Shown here: positions 1-6,480 of the stretch, in pieces
Numbering within the stretch: position 1 is the first letter of the stretch
Layout of the letters: every line of letters starts with the position of its first letter
NCBI GenBank assembly: GCA_902470895.1
Contig: CABRID010000082.1
Location: 1 to 8,802 of the forward strand
DNA: 8,802 bases
From: an uncultured Collinsella sp.
GTDB lineage: Bacteria > Actinomycetota > Coriobacteriia > Coriobacteriales > Coriobacteriaceae
Direction of reading: 5' to 3'
The notes under the pieces: generated by a model
Databases searched by the model: none
Told to the model about the DNA's origin: nothing
Seen by the model: only the letters and a program-made list of their open reading frames with translations
Program-made: the position numbers and the translations under genes

Positions 1-53
1 GCATACGAGATCAGCCTTGGTCTCGTGGGCTCGGAGATGTGTATAAGAGACAG
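1..53 (+). other. Illumina Nextera i7/P7 adapter (not genomic)
   Basis: This is synthetic library sequence. Bases 1-11 are the 3' end of the P7 flow-cell primer (GCATACGAGAT). Bases 12-19 are an 8-base index (CAGCCTTG). Bases 20-34 are the Nextera read-2 primer segment, and 35-53 are the 19-bp Tn5 mosaic end AGATGTGTATAAGAGACAG. Genomic DNA starts at base 54. The segment is the reverse complement of the adapter at 8756-8802, apart from one base in the index. It should be trimmed before any gene calling. Confidence 0.98.
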
Positions 54-385
54 TCGTGAACCAGGTCAAGGCCGGCCTTGCTGGCCTTGAGATCACCTGC
101 CCCAAGCAGGTCGTCGTCGCCTACGAGCCCATCTGGGCCATCGGCACCGGCAAGACCGCTACCGCCGAGGACGCTCAGGAGGTCTGCGGCGCTATCCGTG
201 AGACCCTCAAGGAGATGTTTGGCGAGGAGCTCGCCGACGGCATCCGCGTCCTGTACGGTGGTTCCGCCAAGCCCGGCAACATTGCCGAGCTCGTCGCCAA
301 GCCCGACGTTGACGGCGCCCTCGTGGGCGGCGCTTCGCTCAAGGCTGCCGACTTCGCCTCTATGGTCGTCAAGGCAGGCGAGTAG
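54..385 (+). CDS. tpiA: Triosephosphate isomerase, C-terminal part (5' truncated)
   Basis: TpiA interconverts dihydroxyacetone phosphate and glyceraldehyde 3-phosphate in cytosolic glycolysis and gluconeogenesis. About 109 C-terminal residues remain of a family length near 250; the gene is cut by the adapter junction at base 54, not by mutation. The fragment contains the catalytic-glutamate motif AYEPIWAIGTGKTA (Glu at fragment residue 24, followed by the mobile loop 6), the phosphate-gripping YGGSAKPGN, and the C-terminal DGALVGGASLKA strand and phosphate loop. It ends with TAG at 383-385. The GTG at 56 is an internal valine codon, not a start. gpmI begins 5 bp downstream, so the two genes are almost certainly cotranscribed. 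In many bacteria gap and pgk lie upstream, but that region is outside the window. Confidence 0.97.
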
Positions 386-390
386 GACAT

Positions 391-1944
391 ATGGCACAGC
401 GTCATCTTCCTGCACTCCTGATCATCATGGACGGCTGCGGCCTGGCTCCGGCCGATGGCGAGAACGCCGTCGCCGCTGCCAAGACGCCCTTCCTTGATAG
501 CCTGTACGAGAAGTACCCCCACACTACGCTCGGCGCTTCGGGCGAGGACGTGGGTCTTCCCGATGGCCAGATGGGCAACTCCGAGGTGGGTCACCTCAAC
601 ATCGGTGCCGGCCGCATCGTGTTCCAGGAGCTTTCGCGCATCAACAACGCCATCAAGGACGGCTCCATCGCCAAGAACGAGGTCTTCGTCAAGGCTATGG
701 ACGACGTCAAGGCTGACGGCAAGACTCTCCACCTCATGGGCCTTATGAGCCCTGGCGGTGTTCATTCTCACATGAACCACGTCGAGGCTCTGGTCAAGAT
801 GGCTGCCGAGCACGGTGTCAAGACCGTTCGCGTCCACGCCTTCATGGATGGCCGCGACGTTGACCCGCAGTCCGGCGCTGGCTACATGAGTGAGTTCTGC
901 GCCTTCCTGGCTAAGATCTCCGAGGAGACCGGTTGCGACGCTCGCGTTGCCACCGTCTCGGGCCGTTATTGGGCCATGGACCGCGATAATCGTTGGGAGC
1001 GCATCCAGCGCGCCTACGACGTCATGGTCAACGCGTCCGATGCCGATGTCGACCCCGTTGCCGGTATCAAGGCCTACTACGAGAAGGATCCGCGCGGCGA
1101 CGAGTTCGTCGAGCCCTTCGCTGCCCACAACGAGGGCATCCACGAGGGCGACGCGGCTATCTTCTTTAACTTCCGTCCCGACCGCGCTCGTCAGATGACC
1201 CGCGTGTTCACGGACAAGGAGTTCGACGGCTTTGAGCGCGAGCAGATCAAGCTTTCGCACTTTGTGACGATGACCGAGTACGATCCGACGTTTGACGTCG
1301 AGGTCGCCTTCCCCAAGACGTTCCCCGAGAACGTTCTGGCCGACGTTATCGCCGCCAATGGCCTGAAGCAGCTGCACACCGCCGAGACCGAGAAGTACGC
1401 CCATGTGACGTTCTTCCTCAACGGCGGCATCGAGGAGCCCAAGGAAGGCGAGGAGCGCGTGCTCGTCGCTTCCCCCAAGGTCGCTACCTACGATCTGCAG
1501 CCTGAGATGAGCGCTCCCGAGGTTACCGAGAAGCTTGTCGCCGCCATCAACGAGGATCGCGCTGATTTCTACATCGTGAACTTCGCGAACTGCGACATGG
1601 TTGGTCACACCGGTGTCTTCGACGCCGCCGTTAAGGCCGTCGAGGCTGTTGACGATGCCCTGTCCAAGGTTGTCCCGGCAATTCTCGCCAAGGGCGGCTT
1701 TGCGCTGATCACCGCCGACCACGGCAACGCCGACCACATGTTTGACGTTTCTTCCGACGGTTCCAAGCATCCGTTCACGGCTCACACCACCAACCGTGTG
1801 CCGTTCATCATCGTTGATGAGAAGGCCAAGCTCACCGGTATCGAGGACGGCCGTCTTTCCGATATCGCTCCGACCATGCTCACCATGGCTGGTATTGAGC
1901 CTTCCGCCGAGATGACGGGTCGCGTGCTCGCCACCGAGGCCTAA
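391..1944 (+). CDS. gpmI: 2,3-bisphosphoglycerate-independent phosphoglycerate mutase
   Basis: This cytosolic glycolytic enzyme interconverts 3- and 2-phosphoglycerate through a phosphoserine intermediate and usually needs Mn2+. The 517-residue product is the normal family length. The alkaline-phosphatase-fold metal ligands are visible: Asp14 (IIMDGCG), catalytic Ser64 (GNSEVGH), Asp402 and His406 (CDMVGHTG), Asp443 and His444 (TADHGNAD) and His465 (AHTTNRVPF). Substrate-site motifs of the inserted transferase domain are present: HSHMNH (125-130), DGRD (153-156), RYWAMDRDNRW (192-202) and FRPDRARQM (261-269). The ATG at 391 places the protein start in the usual position relative to the family. 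Only a weak AGGA (384-387), overlapping the tpiA stop, precedes it, so translation may depend on coupling to tpiA. The strong terminator at 1971-2004 ends this operon. Confidence 0.97.
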   Translation: MAQRHLPALLIIMDGCGLAPADGENAVAAAKTPFLDSLYEKYPHTTLGASGEDVGLPDGQMGNSEVGHLNIGAGRIVFQELSRINNAIKDGSIAKNEVFVKAMDDVKADGKTLHLMGLMSPGGVHSHMNHVEALVKMAAEHGVKTVRVHAFMDGRDVDPQSGAGYMSEFCAFLAKISEETGCDARVATVSGRYWAMDRDNRWERIQRAYDVMVNASDADVDPVAGIKAYYEKDPRGDEFVEPFAAHNEGIHEGDAAIFFNFRPDRARQMTRVFTDKEFDGFEREQIKLSHFVTMTEYDPTFDVEVAFPKTFPENVLADVIAANGLKQLHTAETEKYAHVTFFLNGGIEEPKEGEERVLVASPKVATYDLQPEMSAPEVTEKLVAAINEDRADFYIVNFANCDMVGHTGVFDAAVKAVEAVDDALSKVVPAILAKGGFALITADHGNADHMFDVSSDGSKHPFTAHTTNRVPFIIVDEKAKLTGIEDGRLSDIAPTMLTMAGIEPSAEMTGRVLATEA

Positions 1945-1970
1945 GAGAAAACAAATACCGTTTTCTAGTA

Positions 1971-2004
1971 AGGGGGTTGTCCACGACCGGACAACCCCCT
2001 TTTT
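1971..2004 (+). terminator. Intrinsic terminator after gpmI
   Basis: A perfect 12-bp stem, AGGGGGTTGTCC (1971-1982) with GGACAACCCCCT (1989-2000), encloses a six-base loop (ACGACC). It runs straight into a T tract (2000-2004). It lies 26 bp after the gpmI stop and separates the glycolytic operon from secG. Confidence 0.95.
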
Positions 2005-2108
2005 AATATTTCTGCCATTTCTACCCCGTCCCCGAGTGGCGGGTAGGGGAGAGCGGGGGATTGTGGTACAGTACTGGAGTTTAAACTGTTCTATTAAGGA
2101 GCTTATCT
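2005..2108 (+). promoter_or_regulatory. Probable secG promoter region and ribosome binding site
   Basis: secG follows a strong terminator, so it needs its own promoter here. No consensus pair is obvious. The best -10-like hexamer is TAAACT (2082-2087), with TTGTGG (2061-2066) upstream at a short 15-bp spacing. The 7-mer TAAACTG occurs again at 4410-4416 ahead of oppB. An imperfect hairpin, CTACCC (2021-2026) with GGGTAG (2041-2046), lies upstream of these. The ribosome binding site is clear: AAGGAG (2096-2101), 7 bases before the secG ATG. The promoter assignment is tentative; the ribosome binding site is firm. Confidence 0.4.
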
Positions 2109-2363
2109 ATGGGTCCGTTCCAGATTCTTCTGTTTGTCGTTTGGGCTGTCTCTGCCGTGGCGCTGACGATTCTCGTCCTGATGCATTCCGGTAAGGGCAC
2201 CGGCGTTTCGGATATGATCGCTAGCTCGCTGTATAACTCCAGCTCTGCCACGGGCGTCATGGAGCAGAACCTCGACCGCCTGACCGTCATCATGGCTGTC
2301 GTGTTTGCCGTGTGCGTCGTGCTGTGCATGTTCTTCTTCCCGCAGGGCATCGTCGGCTACTAA
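2109..2363 (+). CDS. secG: Preprotein translocase subunit SecG
   Basis: SecG is the small membrane subunit of the SecYEG translocon. It stimulates SecA-driven export of unfolded proteins across the cytoplasmic membrane. The 84-residue product has the family's two-helix hairpin: helix 1 at about residues 4-25, the conserved cytoplasmic stretch LVLMHSGKGTGVSDM (22-36), and helix 2 at about 57-77, preceded by the typical EQNLDRLT (52-59). A good ribosome binding site (AAGGAG, 7-base spacing) fixes the ATG at 2109. It stands as a single-gene unit between two strong terminators. A position next to glycolytic genes is common for secG in Gram-positive bacteria and does not imply a glycolytic role. 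Confidence 0.93.
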   Translation: MGPFQILLFVVWAVSAVALTILVLMHSGKGTGVSDMIASSLYNSSSATGVMEQNLDRLTVIMAVVFAVCVVLCMFFFPQGIVGY

Positions 2364-2383
2364 GCACGAGCCGCATAAATATT

Positions 2384-2417
2384 CAAAAAGGGTCCCGTAA
2401 GTGCGGGACCCTTTTTG
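2384..2417 (+). terminator. Intrinsic terminator after secG
   Basis: A 14-bp stem, CAAAAAGGGTCCCG (2384-2397) with CGGGACCCTTTTTG (2404-2417), encloses the six-base loop TAAGTG. A T run lies on the 3' side and an A run on the 5' side, so it could in principle also terminate transcription from the opposite strand. It starts 21 bases after the secG stop. Confidence 0.94.
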
Positions 2418-2506
2418 TTTACATATTTGTAACAGAGTCAAAATATCCCCACATACTTCGCCCAACTAAAGAAATTCTCGACCGTTAACCGGAATTAGCC
2501 CCAAAT

Positions 2507-2557
2507 TGTGTATAAAATGCGCTACTGTATTGCAAAACGTTGGTCCGTTGTGCATAA
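2507..2557 (-). promoter_or_regulatory. Two DnaA-box-like 9-mers, 42 bp apart
   Basis: Read on the minus strand, bases 2507-2515 are TTATACACA and bases 2549-2557 are TTATGCACA. Both match the relaxed DnaA-box consensus TTATNCACA exactly. They have the same orientation, and their starts are 42 bp apart, about four helical turns. The first overlaps the candidate -10 TATAAA and the second overlaps CATAAC. The match is seen directly; binding by DnaA is inference, and the sites could simply be AT-rich promoter sequence that happens to fit. Confidence 0.35.
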
Positions 2558-2645
2558 CCAGCCATAGCAGCGGGCGGCGTTTTGATGGTTCGGATCGGAT
2601 TGTTTCGACATGTGTCCGACTGAACATTTCTTTGTCCTATCTCAT

Positions 2646-2652
2646 AAGGAGG
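2646..2652 (+). promoter_or_regulatory. Ribosome binding site that sets the oppA start
   Basis: AAGGAGG (2646-2652) is a near-perfect Shine-Dalgarno sequence, 5 bases before the ATG at 2658. This decides against the in-frame upstream ATG at 2610, which has no such site and would add 16 residues ahead of the signal peptide. The ATG at 2653 is out of frame. Confidence 0.9.
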
Positions 2653-2657
2653 ATGGC

Positions 2658-4334
2658 ATGGCTGATTCTATGTTCCACCAGCCCGTTATGGGTCGTCGCG
2701 CCTTTGTTGGCGGCACCCTTGCTGCGAGCTCCATGGCTTTTCTTGCCGCATGTGGCAAGAAGGGTGGCGACGCTTCCGGTTCTGAGTCCGGTTCGACGCT
2801 GAACTTCTACATCAACAACCCGGTCTGCATCGACCCCTACAATGTCCAGGAGGACCAGGGCACTCAGGTCGAGTACCAGCTCTTTGACGCTCTGACCTCT
2901 TACGACACCGAGAAGGGCGAGATCGTTCCGCTGGCTTGCGAGTCCTTTGAGTCCAACGACGACGCCACCGAGTTTACCTTCAAGATCAAGAAGGCCAAGT
3001 TCCACAACGGTGACGACGTTACCTCCAAGTCCTTCAAGCTCGGTTGGGAGCGTCTGGTCAACACCAAGTCGGCCATCGCTACCGAGTACGGTCCTTCCGA
3101 GGTCTCCTATCACCTTTCCATGGTCGAGGGTTATGACGACCTGCTTGCCGGTAACGCTACCGAGCTCAGCGGTGTTATGTGCCCCGACGATGAGACCCTC
3201 GTCGTCAAGCTGTCTTCCGCTTACGCTGACTTCCCCTTCGTCGCCTCTCATCCGGCTCTGGCCCCGGTTCCCGAGTGCGCCGAGTCCGATGTCAAGAGCT
3301 TCTATCTTGCCCCGGTCGGTAACGGCCCGTTCATGATGGACGGCAAGTGGGAGGATGGCCAGGAGATCAACGTCAAGAAGTTCGACGATTACTATGGCGA
3401 CAAGGCCAAGATCGATGGCATCCACTTCCAGGTCATCAAGGACATGGAGACCGCTTACAAGGAGTTCCAGGCCGGTAACCTCGATGTCTGCGACGTTCCC
3501 GTCGCTCAGATCGATGCCGCCAAGAAGGATCGCGGCGTGTCCAAGGACGGCTACACCATGGGTGACGGCGAGCGCATGCTGCTCGGCGCCGAGCCTTCCA
3601 CGTACTATCTGACCTGCAACACCACGGCCGAGCCGTTCAACAACGCCGACCTGCGTAGGGGCATCTCCCTGGCCATTAACCGTGAGGCCATCTGCAAGAC
3701 CATCTTCAAGGGTACCCGTACCCCTGCCGACGGCATTGTTCCTCCGGGCATCGATGGCTACAAGGAGGGCGCATGGGAGTTCTGCGCCTACGATGTCGAC
3801 AAGGCTAACGAGTACCTCGACAAGGTTGCTCCCGCTGGCGCTAACGGGGATCGTGGCATTAGCGTGACCCTGTCCTACAACCAGGAAGGCGGTCACAAGG
3901 AGATCATGGAGTCCATCATCGGCGACCTCGCCAAGGTTGGCGTTACCGCTGTCTCCGATACCCCTGAGTGGTCTGCCCTGCTCGAGCAGTATCAGAACTT
4001 TAACTATCAGTTCGGTCGTCTGGGTTGGATTGCCGACTACCCGATCATGGACAACTTCCTGTATCCGCTGTTCCACTCCGACTCCCTCGGTGGCGACAAC
4101 CGCTCCGGTTACAACAACCCCGAGTTCGACACCAAGGTCGACGAGGCTCGTACTATTGTTGACGACGAGGAGCGCGTCGCTAAGATGCAGGAGGCCGATG
4201 CAATGGTCGCTGCCGACTGCCCGGTCATCCCGATTATGTTCTACACGCACACCATCGCCGGCTCCGATCGCATCAAGCACCTCTATGTCGATCCGCAGAA
4301 GCACGCCGATCTGGGTACCGCTGAGCTCGCCTAA
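2658..4334 (+). CDS. oppA: Oligopeptide ABC transporter substrate-binding lipoprotein
   Basis: This is a family 5 solute-binding protein (SBP_bac_5), the extracellular receptor that captures peptides for the OppBCDF importer. The product has 558 residues, a normal family length. The N-terminus is a lipoprotein signal: GRRAFVGG (12-19), a short hydrophobic segment, and the lipobox LAAC with Cys32 as the lipidated mature residue. A Gly/Ser-rich linker follows. The twin arginines at 13-14 followed by xF resemble a Tat motif, so Tat export is possible. Family hallmarks include FTFKIKKAKFHNGDDVTSKS (107-126), WERL (130-133), the GNGPFMM turn (221-227), DLRRGISLAINRE (331-343) and WIADYPIMDNFLYP (457-470). 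Gene order fits an opp system, but peptide preference cannot be read from sequence; di- or tripeptides or other ligands remain possible. The hairpin downstream may favour higher expression than for the transport genes. Confidence 0.93.
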   Translation: MADSMFHQPVMGRRAFVGGTLAASSMAFLAACGKKGGDASGSESGSTLNFYINNPVCIDPYNVQEDQGTQVEYQLFDALTSYDTEKGEIVPLACESFESNDDATEFTFKIKKAKFHNGDDVTSKSFKLGWERLVNTKSAIATEYGPSEVSYHLSMVEGYDDLLAGNATELSGVMCPDDETLVVKLSSAYADFPFVASHPALAPVPECAESDVKSFYLAPVGNGPFMMDGKWEDGQEINVKKFDDYYGDKAKIDGIHFQVIKDMETAYKEFQAGNLDVCDVPVAQIDAAKKDRGVSKDGYTMGDGERMLLGAEPSTYYLTCNTTAEPFNNADLRRGISLAINREAICKTIFKGTRTPADGIVPPGIDGYKEGAWEFCAYDVDKANEYLDKVAPAGANGDRGISVTLSYNQEGGHKEIMESIIGDLAKVGVTAVSDTPEWSALLEQYQNFNYQFGRLGWIADYPIMDNFLYPLFHSDSLGGDNRSGYNNPEFDTKVDEARTIVDDEERVAKMQEADAMVAADCPVIPIMFYTHTIAGSDRIKHLYVDPQKHADLGTAELA

Positions 4335-4490
4335 GAGTTTGCAGCTTCCGTGAGGGTCAAGTATTTACGTAGACCTCATGGGAAACATACAGTTCTCCCT
4401 AACCTGGGGTAAACTGGCTGATGGTAATTTTGGGATGCCGGTCTGGCGATCGGCATCCCATTTAGGTTAATCCCTAGATAGGGGAGTGGT
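4335..4490 (+). promoter_or_regulatory. oppA-oppB intergenic region with hairpin
   Basis: These 156 bases separate the binding-protein gene from the permease genes, whereas the later genes are nearly contiguous. The main feature is a hairpin at 4431-4460: TGGGATGCCG (4431-4440) pairs with CGGCATCCCA (4451-4460), and three further inner pairs (one G-T wobble) close on a TGGC loop. Only three T residues follow, so it would be a weak terminator, an attenuator or an mRNA 3'-end protector. Possible internal promoter elements are weak: TTGCAG (4339-4344) and TATTTA (4362-4367) at 17-bp spacing, and an isolated TAAACT (4410-4415). GGGGAG (4481-4486), 4 bases before the ATG, is the oppB ribosome binding site. 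Confidence 0.6.
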
Positions 4491-5528
4491 ATGGGTAAGT
4501 ACATCGTTAAACGTGTGCTTCAGTTCATCCCGGTGTTTTTGGGCGTTACGCTGATTCTGTTCGCCCTCCAGAATATCGTGCCGGGAGATCCGATCAAGCT
4601 GATCGGTGGAGACAAGGCTCTGTCCCCCGAGGTGGAGCTTCAGCTTCGCGTTCGCTATCACCTGGTCCAGACGGACGAGGACGGCAACGCGATCCTTGAC
4701 GAGAACGGCGACCCCGTTCAAACGTCGCTCGTGGACCGTTACTTGTATTACATGAACGGCCTGCTTCATGGCGATCTGGGCAATTCGTATCAGCGCAAGC
4801 TGCCGGTTACGGATATCTTTGCCCAGAAGTATCCGTATACGGTCAAACTTGCCGCGTGCGCCATCGTGCTCGAGGCAATTATGGGTATCGGTGCGGGTAT
4901 CATTTCGGCGGTAAAGCGTTATTCCTTCTGGGATATTTTGGTAACGCTCACCACGTCGATCCTCGTTGCGGTCCCGGCCTTCTGGCTCGGTATGTTGCTG
5001 CAGCTGTTCTTTGGCGTCATCCTCAAGGACGCCACGGGCGGTGCATTCTCCATGCCGATCTCGGGTGCCGGTGGTTCCAGCTCTCAGTATCAGGATTGGA
5101 TGCACTATGTGCTTCCGACCATTACGCTGGCTTCGGTTTCGACCGCTTATGCCGCCCGCATTATGCGCTCGCAGCTGCTTGACGTCATGAACCAGGATTA
5201 CATCCGTACGGCAAAGGCCAAGGGTCTCTCCAATCGTGCGATCATCATCAAGCATGCGCTTAAGAATGCACTCATCCCCGTCGTTACCTATATTGGTGTC
5301 GACTTTGGCGGCATGCTTTCGGGCGCCATCCTGACCGAGACGGTCTTTAACTGGCCCGGTATCGGCTATGAGGTCTATCGCGCCATTAGCATGCGTGACT
5401 GGCCCATCGTTATGGGCGGCGTTACGCTCATCGTCGTCGTCGTCATGGTGATCAACCTGCTCGTCGACATTAGCTATGCATTCCTCGACCCGCGCATCCG
5501 CCTTGGCGGTCCGTCGGATAAGGCCTAA
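4491..5528 (+). CDS. oppB: Oligopeptide ABC transporter permease OppB
   Basis: This is the first of two membrane subunits that form the peptide channel in the cytoplasmic membrane. The 345-residue product starts with the typical MGKYIVKRVLQFIPVFLGV, followed by about six membrane helices (roughly 9-30, 115-140, 147-175, 205-225, 263-285 and 308-330). The cytoplasmic EAA loop that docks on an ATPase subunit is seen at 237-262, starting YIRTAKAKGLSNRA. Conserved ETVFNWPGIG (283-292) and a C-terminal FLDPRIR (331-337) identify the OppB/DppB branch. After RYHL (55-58), the external loop carries about 18 extra Asp/Asn/Gly-rich residues (roughly 60-78) compared with E. coli OppB as I recall it. The ATG is supported by an adjacent ribosome binding site. 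oppC starts 14 bp downstream. Confidence 0.94.
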   Translation: MGKYIVKRVLQFIPVFLGVTLILFALQNIVPGDPIKLIGGDKALSPEVELQLRVRYHLVQTDEDGNAILDENGDPVQTSLVDRYLYYMNGLLHGDLGNSYQRKLPVTDIFAQKYPYTVKLAACAIVLEAIMGIGAGIISAVKRYSFWDILVTLTTSILVAVPAFWLGMLLQLFFGVILKDATGGAFSMPISGAGGSSSQYQDWMHYVLPTITLASVSTAYAARIMRSQLLDVMNQDYIRTAKAKGLSNRAIIIKHALKNALIPVVTYIGVDFGGMLSGAILTETVFNWPGIGYEVYRAISMRDWPIVMGGVTLIVVVVMVINLLVDISYAFLDPRIRLGGPSDKA

Positions 5529-5542
5529 GGGAGGTACGTCTC

Positions 5543-6478
5543 ATGCAGGAAACTGATTCTCAGTCTCAGGAGCAGGCTACCGCCACCAAGGCCGCATCTG
5601 CTCCCGCCAAGTCCCGCACGCTGTGGGGCGACGCTTTTAAGCGTCTTCGTAAGAACAAGCTCGCCGTTATCGGTGTCTGCTGGATCATCATCGTCGTTGT
5701 GGTTGCACTGACCGCAGATCTGTGGGCTAAGCCCTGGCTCGGTTCGCCGACGGCTTCCGACTCGACCACCATGGCTCAGACGTCGCTGCTGGCTCCGTGT
5801 GCCGAGCACCCGTTTGGCACCGACGCCCTAGGTCGTGACATTCTCGTCCGCGTTATCTACGGTGCACGTGTTTCGCTGTCCGTCGGCATTATGGCCACCG
5901 CGATCTCCACGCTGATCGGTCTGGCCATGGGTGCTCTGGCGGGTTTCTACGGCGGCATCTGGGATACGATCATCATGCGCTGTGCGGACATCTTCCTGGC
6001 GTTCCCGTACGTGCTGTTCGTTGTCGCCATGATCGCCGTTATCGGCCGTGGTCTTCAGAACGTCTTTATCGCCATCGGTATTCTCGGCTGGCCTTCGATT
6101 GCGCGCGTCTTCCGCTCTGCAATCTTGACGGTCAAGGAAAACGACTATGTTGACGCTGCGCGCGCGATGGGTGCATCCGATGCTCGTATCGTCGTGCGTC
6201 ACATCTTCCCGAACTCCGTCGCCTCTATCGTGGTCTACGCAACCATGAACATTGGTGGCGCCATTCTGACCGAGTCCGCTCTGTCCTTCCTCGGCATGGG
6301 CGTTATTCCGCCTACGCCTTCGTGGGGCTCCATGATTCAGGACGGTCAGCAGTATCTTCTGACCGCTCCCTGGATGATGATCATGCCCGGTCTGGCAATT
6401 CTCTCGACGGTGCTCGCCTTCACCCTGCTGGGTGACGGTCTGCGCGACGCCCTCGACGTCAAGATGAAGGACGCATAA
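5543..6478 (+). CDS. oppC: Oligopeptide ABC transporter permease OppC
   Basis: OppC is the second channel-forming membrane subunit and partners OppB. The 311-residue product has a polar, cytoplasmic N-terminal tail (1-25, rich in Gln, Ala and Ser), a first helix at about 39-58, and then the diagnostic OppC/DppC motif HPFGTDALGRDILVRVIYGA (89-108). Further helices lie at about 112-136, 148-168, 170-185, 228-248 and 278-298. The EAA ATPase-docking loop spans 201-224, starting DYVDAARAMGASDARI. The product ends with LGDGLRDALDVK, as the family usually does. A strong ribosome binding site, AAGGGAGGT (5527-5535), overlaps the oppB stop codon and sits 7 bases before the ATG, which suggests coupled translation with oppB. 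Confidence 0.95.
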   Translation: MQETDSQSQEQATATKAASAPAKSRTLWGDAFKRLRKNKLAVIGVCWIIIVVVVALTADLWAKPWLGSPTASDSTTMAQTSLLAPCAEHPFGTDALGRDILVRVIYGARVSLSVGIMATAISTLIGLAMGALAGFYGGIWDTIIMRCADIFLAFPYVLFVVAMIAVIGRGLQNVFIAIGILGWPSIARVFRSAILTVKENDYVDAARAMGASDARIVVRHIFPNSVASIVVYATMNIGGAILTESALSFLGMGVIPPTPSWGSMIQDGQQYLLTAPWMMIMPGLAILSTVLAFTLLGDGLRDALDVKMKDA

Positions 6479-6480
6479 GG

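Larger units (their letters stand above)
2418..2657 (+). promoter_or_regulatory. Noncoding leader and promoter region of the opp operon
   Basis: These 240 bases contain no credible gene and are clearly more AT-rich than the flanking coding sequence in their first half. Two promoter candidates are visible. One has a good -10, TATAAA (2511-2516), without a convincing -35. The other pairs TTGCAA (2530-2535) with CATAAC (2553-2558) at an ideal 17-bp spacing. Either would leave a 5' leader of roughly 90-140 bases. In that leader a hairpin forms at 2595-2619: TCGGAT pairs with GTCCGA, with a 3-base bulge, under a TGT/ACA stem capped by a TTCG tetraloop. No riboswitch or T-box consensus was recognised. 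Which promoter is used cannot be told from sequence alone. Confidence 0.45.

Noticed and set aside
11..415. Minus-strand open frame of 134 codons ending in CLLYTSPSPRDQG
   Set aside because: The C-terminal peptide is translated Nextera adapter, a well-known artefact in protein databases. The rest is antisense to tpiA.
175..1785. Minus-strand open frame of 536 codons
   Set aside because: It lies antisense to tpiA and gpmI, whose motifs and length are complete. Long antisense frames are expected with this GC-rich codon use. The translation shows no recognisable domain.
2610..2657. Upstream in-frame ATG for a longer OppA (574 residues)
   Set aside because: There is no ribosome binding site before 2610, and the extension would place 16 unusual residues ahead of the signal peptide. 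AAGGAGG before 2658 is far better.
2637..4304. Minus-strand open frame of 555 codons
   Set aside because: It is antisense to oppA and mirrors its codon bias. No ribosome binding site or family motif is seen.
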